This document shows, piece after piece, positions 34,352 through 43,623 of a stretch of DNA of 64,000 bases (positions within the stretch are counted from its first letter, which is position 1; the number at the start of each line of letters is the position of its first letter). The stretch comes from Halomonas almeriensis. GTDB lineage: Bacteria; Pseudomonadota; Gammaproteobacteria; Pseudomonadales; Halomonadaceae. The notes under the pieces were generated by a model. The model made no database searches and was not told where the DNA came from. It saw only the letters and a list, made by a program, of their open reading frames with translations. Made by a program: the position numbers and the translations under genes. The stretch covers positions 124,001 through 188,000 of the forward strand of contig NZ_JAUFPO010000002.1 of NCBI RefSeq assembly GCF_030409235.1, in the 5' to 3' direction.

Positions 34352-35680
34352 ATGTCGCAACCGCTTACCCGCCACAACCGTCCCCGCCAGGTGCTGGATG
34401 CCGTGAAGTCGGCCAATGCCGAGCTGGCCGAGGCGGATCGCCAGGCCAAGTATCTCAAGATGGCCGAGTCGCCCTACAGCTTCTTCCGGGGCACCAATCA
34501 CCTCTACTGGGATGATGTCTGGCATGACTGGCGCTTCGCCCTGTATGGCGGCCTGCCGGAGACCCAGACCTGGTTGCAGGGCGATGCACATGCCTACAAC
34601 TTCGGCGCCTACGGCAGCCATGACGACAATGTGCGCTATGGCATGGACGATTTCGATGACGCCATGATCGGCGACTACCAGTACGACCTCTGGCGCCTGG
34701 CCGCCAGCCTGGTGCTGGATGCGCGGGAAAATGTCGGCCTCTCGCCCAAGGATATCTACAAGGCCCTGGCGGCCCTGACCGAGAGCTATCACGATGAGCT
34801 CGACAAGCACCAGAATGGCGAAGCGCCGGATGGCGTGACCCTGGAGACGGCCAAGGGACCGGTGGAGCCTTTCCTCAAGAAGGTGGCCAAGAAGCGCAGC
34901 CGGGCCAAGATGCTCGACAAGTGGACCCAGCAGACCGATGACGGGCGGCGCTTCGCGGACCGCCCGGAGAAGCTCGCCAGTCTGTCGGCGCATCTAGACA
35001 GCCAGTTGCGCAAAGCCATCGAGGAAGAGTACCGCCAGACCCTGCAGAGCGAGCATGCCGAGGCCGATGCCTCGCACTTCACCATCAAGGACATGGCGCG
35101 CCGCCTGGATGCCGGCACCGGCTCGCTGGGGTTGGACCGCTTTTATGTGCTGATCGAGGGCGGACGCGACCATGAACACGACGACGTGATTCTCGACGTC
35201 AAGCAGCAGACCGCGCCGGAGGGCTGGCGCCTGCTGAGTGCCGCCGAGAAACGCACCTGGCGGCGAGCCTTCCCCCACGAAGGGGCTCGCCATGCGGCGG
35301 CCTTCCGTGCCATTGCCGAGCATCCCGATCCGTATCTCGGCTGGTTGCACCTGGGCGACACCGTCTTCTCGGTGCGCGAGCGCTCGCCCTTCAAGGACGA
35401 CTTCCCGACCCACAAGCTGGACAGCAGCAAGGACTACCGCAAGCTGGTCAAGCGCTGGGGGCGGATCCTGGCCCGTGAGCACCTGCGTGGCGCCCAGGCG
35501 CTGTATCCGGAAGACCCGGGCTGCTTCGCGCGCAACGTCTGCGCGATGATTGAGGGCCAGGAAGAGCACTTTGCCGACATGATCGCCACCCTGGCCGTCA
35601 GCTATGCCCAGTGTGTCGCCCAGGACTACCGTACCTTCGTCGATAGCCTGGCCGAGCCTGCCGGGACGCCCCAGGGCTGA
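34352..35680 (+). CDS. DUF2252 family protein
   Basis: A 442-residue protein with the DUF2252 signatures FFRGTNHLYWDD, QGDAHAYNFGAYG and YGMDDFDDAMIGDYQYDLWR, and a later FSVRERSPFKDDF. These blocks recall the kinase/phosphotransferase fold, but no activity is established for the family. The start MSQPLTRHNR follows GGAG. It is 104 bp downstream of kynA and probably separate from it. Confidence 0.85.
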   Translation: MSQPLTRHNRPRQVLDAVKSANAELAEADRQAKYLKMAESPYSFFRGTNHLYWDDVWHDWRFALYGGLPETQTWLQGDAHAYNFGAYGSHDDNVRYGMDDFDDAMIGDYQYDLWRLAASLVLDARENVGLSPKDIYKALAALTESYHDELDKHQNGEAPDGVTLETAKGPVEPFLKKVAKKRSRAKMLDKWTQQTDDGRRFADRPEKLASLSAHLDSQLRKAIEEEYRQTLQSEHAEADASHFTIKDMARRLDAGTGSLGLDRFYVLIEGGRDHEHDDVILDVKQQTAPEGWRLLSAAEKRTWRRAFPHEGARHAAAFRAIAEHPDPYLGWLHLGDTVFSVRERSPFKDDFPTHKLDSSKDYRKLVKRWGRILAREHLRGAQALYPEDPGCFARNVCAMIEGQEEHFADMIATLAVSYAQCVAQDYRTFVDSLAEPAGTPQG

Positions 35681-35780
35681 CACTTCGCGGACGGCGGCTG
35701 GCGTTTGCGCGCCCGCCGCCGAGTGGTAGGGTGGCTGGCCCTATGCTCAAGCTGTTGAGCCCTGCTGCACTGGAGGCGTC

Positions 35781-37259
35781 ATGTTCCCGAGCTTTTTCCT
35801 GCGTTACGCGCGCTTTCCCGATCACATGCGTGCGCTCAGCCAGCCGACGCCGGCGGCGTCGCCGCGACTGTTCGCCTTCAACCGGCCGCTTGCCGAAGCG
35901 CTCGGCTTCGACCTTCAGGACTATGATGACGAGCAGGCCACCCAGGTGTTCTCGGGCAATCGCACCCCGGAGGGCGCCGAGCCGGTGGCCATGGCCTATG
36001 CCGGTCACCAGTTCGGCAACTTCGTGCCGCAACTGGGCGACGGCCGTGCACTGTTGCTGGGCGAGGTAATCGATCAACACGGGCGATACCGGGATATCCA
36101 GCTCAAGGGCAGTGGGCGCACTCCCTTTTCGCGGGGTGGTGATGGCCGTTCGCCACTGGGGCCGGTGCTGCGAGAGTACCTGGTCAGTGAGGCCATGCAT
36201 GCGCTGGGCGTGCCGACCAGTCGGGCATTGGCGGCGGTGACCACCGGCGAACGCGTGGTGCGCGGTGTGCCGGAGCCGGGGGCCGTCATGACGCGGGTCG
36301 CCGCCAGTCATCTGCGGGTCGGCACCTTTCAGTACTTCGCCGCGCGCGGCGATACCGAGGCGCTGCGCCTGCTGGCCGATGAAGCCATCGAGCGCCATTA
36401 TCCGCATCTGCAAGCGCTGGAGGATGACGGCGAGCGCTATCTGGCGCTGCTGGATGCCGTGGCCGAGCAACAGGTCGATCTGGTGGCACGCTGGATGGGC
36501 GTCGGCTTCATTCATGGCGTCATGAACACCGATAACACCGCCATTTCCGGGGAAACCATCGACTATGGCCCCTGCGCCTTCATGGACAGGTTCAATCCGC
36601 GAACCGTCTTCAGCTCCATCGACGAGCAGGGTCGCTACGCCTACGTCAATCAGCCCGTGGTGCTGCAGTGGAACCTGGCCCGTTTCGCCGAGACCCTGGT
36701 GCCGCTGATCGACAGCGACAGTGATCGCGCCGTGGAGCGTGCCACACCGATCATTCGCGACCTCGCCGAGCGCTATGAGGCCAGCTGGCGCCAGGTCATG
36801 CGTGCCAAGCTGGGGCTTGCCACCGAGGAAGACGGCGATGGCGAACTGGCCCAGGCACTGCTGGATGCCATGCAGGAAGGGCGTGCCGACTTTCATCTGA
36901 GCTTTCGCTATCTGGCCGATGCCGTGGAGACCGGCGGTGAAGCGGCCAGGCTCAGCGGCGAGTTCGAGCAGCGCGAGGCGCTGGACGCCTGGCTGCCGCG
37001 CTGGCGCGAACGCCTGGCGCGTGAAGGCGTGTCGCACGCCGACATCGTGGCGCGCCTGCAGGCCACCAATCCCGCCGTGGTGCCGCGCAATCACCGCGTC
37101 GCCGAGGCCATTGCCGCCGCCGAGCAGGACGACTTCGGCCCCTTCGAGGCGTTGCTGGCCGCGGTCACCAATCCCTACACGACGCCCGCCGGCGAGGTGG
37201 ACTATACCTCGCCACCGCGCGAGGAAGAGCGCGTGCTGCGTACCTTCTGCGGTACCTGA
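35781..37259 (+). CDS. selO: SelO/YdiU protein adenylyltransferase
   Basis: A pseudokinase-fold enzyme that transfers AMP to protein side chains, 492 residues. Characteristic segments are AYAGHQFGNFVPQLGDGRALLLGE, QLKGSGRTPFSRGGDGRSP, VPTSRALAAVTTGE and GFIHGVMNTDNTAISGETIDYGP (metal-binding Asn and Asp). The last residues, RTFCGT, carry a cysteine three from the end, where SelO proteins hold the conserved Cys or selenocysteine. It is a single gene with its own hairpin downstream. Confidence 0.95.
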   Translation: MFPSFFLRYARFPDHMRALSQPTPAASPRLFAFNRPLAEALGFDLQDYDDEQATQVFSGNRTPEGAEPVAMAYAGHQFGNFVPQLGDGRALLLGEVIDQHGRYRDIQLKGSGRTPFSRGGDGRSPLGPVLREYLVSEAMHALGVPTSRALAAVTTGERVVRGVPEPGAVMTRVAASHLRVGTFQYFAARGDTEALRLLADEAIERHYPHLQALEDDGERYLALLDAVAEQQVDLVARWMGVGFIHGVMNTDNTAISGETIDYGPCAFMDRFNPRTVFSSIDEQGRYAYVNQPVVLQWNLARFAETLVPLIDSDSDRAVERATPIIRDLAERYEASWRQVMRAKLGLATEEDGDGELAQALLDAMQEGRADFHLSFRYLADAVETGGEAARLSGEFEQREALDAWLPRWRERLAREGVSHADIVARLQATNPAVVPRNHRVAEAIAAAEQDDFGPFEALLAAVTNPYTTPAGEVDYTSPPREEERVLRTFCGT

Positions 37260-37307
37260 CCCCCTGACGGCAGCTAATGGCCTGCCGCTCTCCGAGATGG
37301 CCGCCAA

Positions 37308-37339
37308 GGCGCCCGATTCCCCCTGGGGAGTCGGGCGCC
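37308..37339 (+). terminator. Possible terminator hairpin after selO
   Basis: The strong stem GGCGCCCGA / TCGGGCGCC has further inner pairing of C- and G-runs. Only a weak T-rich tail (GTTGTGTC) follows, so termination efficiency is doubtful. Confidence 0.5.
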
Positions 37340-37445
37340 GTTGTGTCATGAGCGGTTCAACGTGATAGGCCTCCAATGAGCTTGATCACTTTGGGTGCTA
37401 TCGATCCCATAAGCGCTTTCAATTGGGTAAGTATCCAAAAAAGGC

Positions 37446-37458
37446 ATAACGTTATAAC
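37446..37458. promoter_or_regulatory. Shared palindromic promoter motif, copy 1
   Basis: ATAACGTTAT is a perfect 10-bp palindrome followed by AAC, in the AT-rich region upstream of the peroxiredoxin gene. The core TAACGTTA-N-AAC recurs upstream of the second unit of this locus (40859). A repressor site, perhaps for a sulfide- or redox-sensing ArsR/BigR- or CstR-like protein encoded elsewhere, is the likely reading. Confidence 0.5.
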
Positions 37459-37504
37459 CGCTTTAGCAAATAAGCGCTCGATACATCACCCGCGAGGTAA
37501 AATC

Positions 37505-38152
37505 ATGGAAACACAGCAGTCTCAACCCGCCATGCCGCAGCTCAACTGTCCCGCACCGGAGTTCACGGCCAAGACCACACACGGTGTGAAGTCTCTGAGT
37601 GACTATCGAGGCAAATGGTTGGTGCTCTTTGCACATCCAGCGGACTTCACTCCGGTATGTACCACCGAATTCTCCGCCTTCGCGACGCGAGCTGATCAGT
37701 TCAGGGAGCTCGACACTGAGTTGCTGGGCCTTTCCATTGATAGTGTGCATGCCCATATCGCCTGGACGCGCAGCATCAAGGAGAACTTCGGCGTTGATAT
37801 TCCCTTTCCAATCATTGCCGACCTCAGCATGGAAGTGGCCCATGCCTATGGAATGATTCAGCCGGGAGCCAGTGATACCGCGGCGGTTCGCGCCACCTTT
37901 GTCATTGACCCGCAGGGTGTTCTGCGGGCGATGGTTTACTACCCGATGTCCAATGGCCGCTCCGTCGACGAGATTGTACGCTTGGTCAAGTCATTGCAGA
38001 CCAGTGATGCCCATGGTGTGGCAACCCCGGAAAACTGGCAGCCGGGTGAGCCGGTGATTGTCCCGCCGCCGGCGACCGCCGATGAAGCCGAGGCACGCCA
38101 GGATCAGGGCTATGAGTACGTGGACTGGTACTTCTGCAAGAAGACGCTGTAA
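37505..38152 (+). CDS. AhpC/TSA-family peroxiredoxin
   Basis: A thiol peroxidase of 215 residues. The peroxidatic cysteine is Cys52 in ADFTPVCTTEF, and the family arginine lies in AAVRATFVIDP. A second cysteine near the C-terminus (YFCKKTL, residue 211) may resolve it. The start METQQSQ was chosen because GAGGT precedes it. It opens the first unit of the sulfur locus, so the physiological substrate may be persulfides as well as peroxides. Confidence 0.93.
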   Translation: METQQSQPAMPQLNCPAPEFTAKTTHGVKSLSDYRGKWLVLFAHPADFTPVCTTEFSAFATRADQFRELDTELLGLSIDSVHAHIAWTRSIKENFGVDIPFPIIADLSMEVAHAYGMIQPGASDTAAVRATFVIDPQGVLRAMVYYPMSNGRSVDEIVRLVKSLQTSDAHGVATPENWQPGEPVIVPPPATADEAEARQDQGYEYVDWYFCKKTL

Positions 38153-38224
38153 GGCCGACATGCCGGGTGCTGCGGTTCATTGGCACCCGGCCCGGTATGC
38201 ATTTCCCAACCTCACGAGGCCAAT

Positions 38225-39133
38225 ATGCAGACTTTTCAACTTTCTCGCGGTCAGGATGTCGGCAAGCCTGATGTTGCCGGTTTCTACGATCCCCTCACTT
38301 TTTCGGTGCAATACGTGGTGAGCGACCCCGCCACCGGCAAGTGTGCGATCATCGATCCCATCCATGACTTCGATGACAAGTCCGGTGCGACCTCTACCCA
38401 GCATGCCGATCAACTGCTCGACTATGTGCGGGAGAGCGGGCTCGAGGTGGAGTGGATTCTGGATACTCACCCCCATGCCGACCACTTCTCCGCGGCTCAA
38501 TATCTGAAGCAGAAGACCGGGGCGCCTACCGCCATTGGCGAGCAAGTCGTCGAGGTACAGAAACTCTGGAAGGAGCTGTATCACTGGCCGGATTTTCCCG
38601 CCGATGGCTCGCAGTGGGACACACTGTTTAGCGAGGGTGAGGTATTTCGTATTGGTGAGCTTCAGGCAGGGGTCATGTTCTCGCCAGGTCATACCCTGGC
38701 GTCGATCACCTACGTGATCGGTGATACTGCCTTTGTCCACGACACCCTCTTCCAGCCGGACTTCGGCACTGCCCGAGCCGACTTTCCTGGGGGAGATGCC
38801 CATCAGCTCTGGAGATCCATTCAGGCGATACTGGCACTGCCTGATGATACCCGCTTGTTCACCGGACATGATTATATGCCGGGTGGTCGTGAGCCAGAGT
38901 GGGAGAGCACGGTGCGCGAGCAACGCCAGACCAACAAGCATCTGGTCGGTGGTATGACCGAGCAGGACTATGTGGCGATGCGCAACCAACGTGACAGTGA
39001 ATTGCCGATGCCCAGGCTGATTCTGCACTCCCTGCAGATCAACACCCGTGGTGGTCGCCTGCCGGAGCCCGAAGCCAATGGTCGGCGCTATTTGAAGATT
39101 CCTCTGGATGCCCTCCAGGGAAACACTGCTTGA
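38225..39133 (+). CDS. Metallo-beta-lactamase-fold hydrolase, persulfide dioxygenase-like (paralogue 1)
   Basis: The product has 302 residues. The metal-binding motif THPHADH is at 81-87, with further ligands in FSPGHTLASITY, VHDTLFQPDFGTAR and LFTGHDYMPGG. This pattern, with the DFGTARADFPGG segment, is typical of the ETHE1/Blh persulfide dioxygenase group, which oxidises glutathione persulfide to sulfite. The start MQTFQLSR follows GAGG. A second, shorter paralogue lies at 40959. Confidence 0.88.
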   Translation: MQTFQLSRGQDVGKPDVAGFYDPLTFSVQYVVSDPATGKCAIIDPIHDFDDKSGATSTQHADQLLDYVRESGLEVEWILDTHPHADHFSAAQYLKQKTGAPTAIGEQVVEVQKLWKELYHWPDFPADGSQWDTLFSEGEVFRIGELQAGVMFSPGHTLASITYVIGDTAFVHDTLFQPDFGTARADFPGGDAHQLWRSIQAILALPDDTRLFTGHDYMPGGREPEWESTVREQRQTNKHLVGGMTEQDYVAMRNQRDSELPMPRLILHSLQINTRGGRLPEPEANGRRYLKIPLDALQGNTA

Positions 39134-39384
39134 ATGCCTGCCCGTGCAAGTCGCAGTGGTATAGCCACTATCCCTGGCGGCGACACGACGGGCCCATCCA
39201 AAGACGGTTCAAATTCGTTCCCGGCGAATTTGTGCGCGGTGCTGGTGCGCCGCTCCGGTCGAGAGATCGGCTAACCTCGCTCTCGTTCGGCCCCATGCGG
39301 CAGGCGTTGGTGTTGAGCCTGAGATGATGATCCTCGCCCTGGCACACGAGTCTGGCGCAGATGGCGCGGGAAGGAGGTTGGAAC

Positions 39385-40779
39385 ATGCTGGATGCGAATC
39401 CTGGTGTTGAGCCCGGTATCGGGACTCTGGTGGTTGGTGCCGGTGCGACCGGGCTATCCGCGGCCCGAGAATTGTGCCGTCAAGGAAAAAACGTGGTCCT
39501 GGTGGAGGCCGGCGAAAACGTCGGTGGCAACATTGCGACCCGGGATGATGGTGACTGGCAGGTCGAGCTGGGGCCGAACACCCTGATGGCCAAGCCACCC
39601 CTGTACCGACTCTTGCATGAGCTGGGTCTGGACCAGGAAGCCATATTTGCCGGAGAGGCGGGCCGCAAGCGCTTCATCGTCAAAAATGGGCGAGTTCAGG
39701 CCTTACCCTTGAACTGGTCCCGTGCGCCTTTCAATCCACTGCTGGCCAAGGCGTTGCCCAGGCTGGCTCTGGAGCCCTGGATAAGCCCGGGCAAGGGCGA
39801 GGAGTCGATAGCTTCCTTCGTTGAACGACGGCTCGGGCGTCATGTCCTCGAGTATCTGGTCGATCCGTTCGTGTCGGGTATCCATGCGGGCGATCCGCAA
39901 CAACTCTCGGCGCAGGCGGCATTTCCCGGCATGACCGCCCTGGAACAGCGCTTCGGTTCCTTGCTTCGAGGGGCCTGGAAGTCCAGGCAGGGTAATGCAC
40001 GAAGCGAGACCATGCCCGCTACCTGGAAAGGCAAGCTGATCAGTTTTCACGGTGGACTGCAGCGCCTTGCACAGTGTCTGGCCGAGGAGGTGGCAACCGC
40101 TCGTCATGGCCAAGTGCTTTGCAGCACGCGTATCCACACTCTCCGAAAAACCGACAAGGGGTGGTTGGCTGAGACTCGGGATGAGCAGTGTTTTCATGCT
40201 GCCCGCCTGGTGCTGGCCACGCCGGCTCATGTGAGTGCGGACCTTTTGCAGCCCATGGATACCCGATTGGCGAGCTTGCTGAGAGATATCGTTTATCCGC
40301 CGGTCACTGCCGTTTCCCTGGGGTTTGCGGCGTCGCAGGTATCGCATCCGCTGGATGGCTTCGGCGTGCTGGTGCCGCGGCGCGAAAAGCGCCGCACCCT
40401 GGGGGTGCTGTTTGTTTCAAGCCTTTTTCCCGGTCGAGCCCCAGCCGGGCACGTGTTGCTTCATGCCTTTATCGGTGGCCGTCGTGACCCTGAGGGGGCA
40501 AGGCTCACCGCGGATCAGTTGGTGGCCCAGGTGTGCCATGACATGGGAGATCTGCTGGGTATCGAGGGGGAGCCTGTGTGGCACAGCATACAGCGCTGGC
40601 CAAACGCGATTCCGCAATATGAGTTGGGACATCTGGCTCGAATCCATGAGATCGAGCAAGCGGTGACTTTGCATTCCGGCCTTTACGTGATTGGCAACTG
40701 GCGGGACGGCATTGCGGTCGGTGACTGCCTGGAAAATGGGCGCCAGGCGATGGGGCAGTTTTCGAGTGAGGCGGAATGA
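39385..40779 (+). CDS. Protoporphyrinogen oxidase-like FAD flavoprotein (HemY/PPOX type)
   Basis: The product has 464 residues with an N-terminal Rossmann FAD site (LVVGAGATGLSAARELCRQG, then LVEAGENVGGNI). Downstream PPOX features are ELGPNTLMAKPPLYRLLHEL, VDPFVSGIHAGDPQQLSAQAAFP and a C-terminal GNWRDGIAVGDCLENGR. The start at 39385 is preferred over the ATG at 39361 because AAGGAGG precedes it by eight bases. The enzyme would convert protoporphyrinogen IX to protoporphyrin IX. Its place inside a sulfide-oxidation locus is unusual, and another FAD-dependent oxidation is possible. Confidence 0.85.
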   Translation: MLDANPGVEPGIGTLVVGAGATGLSAARELCRQGKNVVLVEAGENVGGNIATRDDGDWQVELGPNTLMAKPPLYRLLHELGLDQEAIFAGEAGRKRFIVKNGRVQALPLNWSRAPFNPLLAKALPRLALEPWISPGKGEESIASFVERRLGRHVLEYLVDPFVSGIHAGDPQQLSAQAAFPGMTALEQRFGSLLRGAWKSRQGNARSETMPATWKGKLISFHGGLQRLAQCLAEEVATARHGQVLCSTRIHTLRKTDKGWLAETRDEQCFHAARLVLATPAHVSADLLQPMDTRLASLLRDIVYPPVTAVSLGFAASQVSHPLDGFGVLVPRREKRRTLGVLFVSSLFPGRAPAGHVLLHAFIGGRRDPEGARLTADQLVAQVCHDMGDLLGIEGEPVWHSIQRWPNAIPQYELGHLARIHEIEQAVTLHSGLYVIGNWRDGIAVGDCLENGRQAMGQFSSEAE

Positions 40780-40856
40780 GGCAGTCGCTGTCAGTCACGC
40801 CTGATCACATCGCGGAATAAAAAAGCGCGCTAACCGCTATTTTTATTACTAAAAAA

Positions 40857-40870
40857 TCTAACGTTAGAAC
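40857..40870. promoter_or_regulatory. Shared palindromic promoter motif, copy 2
   Basis: TCTAACGTTAGA is a perfect 12-bp palindrome followed by AC, about 90 bp upstream of the second metallo-beta-lactamase gene. It shares TAACGTTA-N-AAC with the copy at 37447. The surrounding AT-rich DNA also contains TAACCGCT in both promoters. Confidence 0.55.
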
Positions 40871-40958
40871 AAAATATTGTTTACAATGAAAAGGGTCTAA
40901 CCGATGCGATCTGGCGCAAGCCGGTTTTTCATCATCTGGTGTTCTAAGGAGGTGCGCT

Positions 40959-41828
40959 ATGTCTCAACAGCCCATCGTTACGGCTTTTTTCGATGAACCC
41001 ACGAATACTTTCAGTTACGTGGTTCAGGACCCCGACAGCCACGCCTGCGCCATTCTCGACTCGGTGCTTGACTTCGATTATGCGGCAGGGCGTACCGATG
41101 TGCGCTCGGCCAACGAGATCATTGCCTTTGTCGAGGATCATGCCTTGCAGGTGGAGTGGGTGCTCGAGACCCATGTGCATGCCGACCATCTCTCCGCGGC
41201 GCCGTACCTGCATGAGAGGCTCGGCGGTCGCACGGGCATCGGAGCCAATATCACCGTGGTGCAGGATGTCTTTGGCAAGGCGTTCAACGCTGGCACCGCC
41301 TTTCAGCGCGATGGTAGCCAGTTCGATCGTCTCTTCGAGGAGGGGGATACCTTTGCCATCGGTCAACTCGAGGGGCGGGTGCTGCACACGCCGGGGCATA
41401 CGCCGGCCTGCCTGACCTACGTCATCGGTGATGCCGCCTTTGTTGGCGATACCCTGTTCATGACCGACTATGGCACGGCTCGCTGCGATTTTCCCGGCGG
41501 CGATGCTCGAACGCTTTTCCGCTCGATTCAAAAGGTGCTCTCCCTGCCGGCCGAGACGCGCCTCTTTCTGTGTCATGACTATCCAACATCTGGACGGGAC
41601 GAGTTCCGGCATTCCACCACGGTCGCCGAGCAGCGTGAGCACAACATTCATGTGCACGAGGGCGTCAGCGAGGAAGCCTTCGTCAGGATGCGTACCGAGC
41701 GTGATGCAACGCTGAACATGCCACGGCTGATTCTTCCCTCGGTGCAGGTCAATATGCGGGCCGGTGAGCTGCCTCCGGCAGAGGAGAACGGTCAGGTGTA
41801 TCTCAAGGTCCCCATCAACCTGTTTTGA
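40959..41828 (+). CDS. Persulfide dioxygenase-like metallo-beta-lactamase protein (paralogue 2)
   Basis: The product has 289 residues. The metal motif is THVHADH at 71-77, with LHTPGHTPACLTY, VGDTLFMTDYGTARCDFPGG and LFLCHDYPTSG. Close to the Blh proteins encoded beside sqr in plant-associated bacteria. A strong ribosome site (TAAGGAGGTGCGCT) drives it. It is the first gene of a seven-gene unit with DUF442, sulfide:quinone reductase and transporters, so oxidation of persulfide sulfur to sulfite is the probable role. Confidence 0.92.
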   Translation: MSQQPIVTAFFDEPTNTFSYVVQDPDSHACAILDSVLDFDYAAGRTDVRSANEIIAFVEDHALQVEWVLETHVHADHLSAAPYLHERLGGRTGIGANITVVQDVFGKAFNAGTAFQRDGSQFDRLFEEGDTFAIGQLEGRVLHTPGHTPACLTYVIGDAAFVGDTLFMTDYGTARCDFPGGDARTLFRSIQKVLSLPAETRLFLCHDYPTSGRDEFRHSTTVAEQREHNIHVHEGVSEEAFVRMRTERDATLNMPRLILPSVQVNMRAGELPPAEENGQVYLKVPINLF

Positions 41829-41857
41829 GTCCAGGGTCGCTGAAGGAGTCATCAATA

Positions 41858-42277
41858 ATGCAGATCCATGAACTGGAACCGGGCTTCGCCATCAGCGATG
41901 CCCTCGTGGTAGAGGACCTGGAGGAAGTGGTCCGTCTGGGATTCAAGTCGATTGTCTGCAATCGGCGGCCCGGAGAGGCTGACGGGCAACCTGATGAGTC
42001 GTTGATGCACCAGCGCTGCTTGGCGCTGGGGCTGGCCTGGCGGTGTATACCCGTTGCGCCGGGGGAGTACGGTGAAGCCGATATCGAGGCTTTTGGCACA
42101 GCCCTGGAAGAATTGCCGCCTCCGATCCTGGCGTTTTGCCGAACCGGTCGCAGAGCCGTTCACATGTGGGCGCATGCCCGGAGTTGCGAGCCGGGCTGCG
42201 ATATTCCGGCGTTGCTCGAGGCGGCCCACCAGGCGGGCCATGATCCACAGCCCATTCACGATATGTTGAATAGGTGA
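41858..42277 (+). CDS. DUF442 (TIGR01244-type) phosphatase/sulfurtransferase-like protein
   Basis: A 139-residue protein with the protein-tyrosine-phosphatase-like loop AFCRTGRRA (Cys, then Arg after five residues) and the family block SIVCNRRPGEADGQP. In other genomes the domain is fused to, or encoded beside, persulfide dioxygenases of the Blh type, where a sulfur-transfer role has been proposed. The ATG follows GAAGGAGTCATCAATA. Its end overlaps the possible GTG start of the next frame. Confidence 0.88.
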   Translation: MQIHELEPGFAISDALVVEDLEEVVRLGFKSIVCNRRPGEADGQPDESLMHQRCLALGLAWRCIPVAPGEYGEADIEAFGTALEELPPPILAFCRTGRRAVHMWAHARSCEPGCDIPALLEAAHQAGHDPQPIHDMLNR

Positions 42278-42327
42278 CCAGCCTGATGAATGACGACTAC
42301 AACCATAACGATGACAGGGAGCTCACC

Positions 42328-43623
42328 ATGTCTCGCACGACACAAGACCTTACCCGGTGCTATCACGATGTCGTGGTGATCGGGGGAGGAGCTGCCGGCA
42401 TTGCCGTTTCAGCCAGCCTGCTGAAACGTTGCAGTGATCTGGATATTGCCATTATCGACCCCGCCGAGATGCATAGCTATCAGCCCGGCTGGACGCTCGT
42501 CGGCGGGGGTGTCTTTTCTGCAGGCATCACGCGCCGGCCGATGCGTGAGGTGGTTCCTCGCAAGGCCGTTCGCTATGCCACTCATGCCCAGAGTGTCGAT
42601 CCCGAGTGCGGCCTGGTCACTCTGGGTGACGGTCGGCAGATCCGTTATCGACGACTGGTCGTGGCTCCGGGGCTGGTGATCGACTGGGGTGCCATCGAAG
42701 GGCTCGAGGAGACGCTTGGCGAGAACGGTGTGACATCCAATTATCGCTATGAGCTGGCGCCCTACACCTGGTCGCTGGTGCAGTCGCTCAAGCATGGCAA
42801 GGCGCTGTTCACCCAGCCGCCGATGCCAATCAAATGTGCCGGGGCGCCCCAGAAAGCCATGTATTTGTCCTGTGACCATTGGCAGCGCCAGGGCCGTTTG
42901 AAGAATATTGATGTCAGCTTCTGCAATGCCGGTCAGGTCCTCTTTGGAGTGCCGGATTATGTACCGGCACTGGAGGGCTATATCGAGCAATACGGTATCG
43001 AGAAAGCCTTTGGTCGTCGCCTGGTGGCTGTCGACGGTCCGTCACGAAAGGCACGCTTCATGGTCAGCGATGACCAGGGTGAATATGAGGAAGAGCGGGA
43101 GTTCGACATGCTGCATGTCGTGCCGCCTCAGCATGCTCCGGCTTTCATCGCCGAGTCCGGGCTCGGCAATGAAGGGGGATGGCTGGACCTGAATGCCGAG
43201 ACGCTTCAGCACGCCTGTTACCCTGATGTTTTCGGTCTCGGGGACGCCAGTGGCACCCCCAATGCCAAGACGGCGGCGGCAGTGCGCAAGCAGGCTCCTG
43301 TAGTGGCGGACAATCTGCTGGCGTCTCTGGAAGAGCGCCCCATGTCAGCGGCCTATCAGGGTTATGGTTCCTGTCCTCTGACGGTCTCGCGAGGACGCAT
43401 CGTGCTGGCCGAGTTTGGGTATGGCGGTGCTCTTCAGCCAACTTTCCCGCGTTGGGTCAATGATGGCACCCAGGCAACGCGTCGCGCCTGGTGGCTCAAG
43501 GCCAAGCAGTTACCCTGGCTATACTGGCACGGCATGCTCAAGGGTCGAGAATGGATGGCCCATCCGGCACGCCGTGATCAGCAAGCTGAGCCAGTTCAAG
43601 CGCAGACGGCGAGGAGCCGATGA
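42328..43623 (+). CDS. sqr: Sulfide:quinone oxidoreductase
   Basis: A membrane-associated flavoprotein that oxidises sulfide and passes electrons to quinone, 431 residues. It has the FAD site VVVIGGGAAGIAVSASLLKR, the active-site region YQPGWTLVGGG, cysteines in PIKCAGAPQKAMYLSCDHW and the second FAD motif FGLGDASGTPNAKT. The start MSRTTQDL is preferred for its GGGAGC site. ATG 42286 or GTG 42274 would add 14 or 18 residues. Its stop overlaps the SulP start. Confidence 0.93.
   Translation: MSRTTQDLTRCYHDVVVIGGGAAGIAVSASLLKRCSDLDIAIIDPAEMHSYQPGWTLVGGGVFSAGITRRPMREVVPRKAVRYATHAQSVDPECGLVTLGDGRQIRYRRLVVAPGLVIDWGAIEGLEETLGENGVTSNYRYELAPYTWSLVQSLKHGKALFTQPPMPIKCAGAPQKAMYLSCDHWQRQGRLKNIDVSFCNAGQVLFGVPDYVPALEGYIEQYGIEKAFGRRLVAVDGPSRKARFMVSDDQGEYEEEREFDMLHVVPPQHAPAFIAESGLGNEGGWLDLNAETLQHACYPDVFGLGDASGTPNAKTAAAVRKQAPVVADNLLASLEERPMSAAYQGYGSCPLTVSRGRIVLAEFGYGGALQPTFPRWVNDGTQATRRAWWLKAKQLPWLYWHGMLKGREWMAHPARRDQQAEPVQAQTARSR

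Noticed and set aside
37308..37339. Firm intrinsic terminator after selO
   Set aside because: The stem is strong but the tail is GTTGTGTC instead of a T-run, so it is listed only as possible.
39211..39231. Inverted repeat AAATTCG/CGAATTT upstream of the PPOX-like gene as an operator
   Set aside because: It is a single short palindrome with no second copy in the locus and no position clue; too weak to list as a regulatory site.
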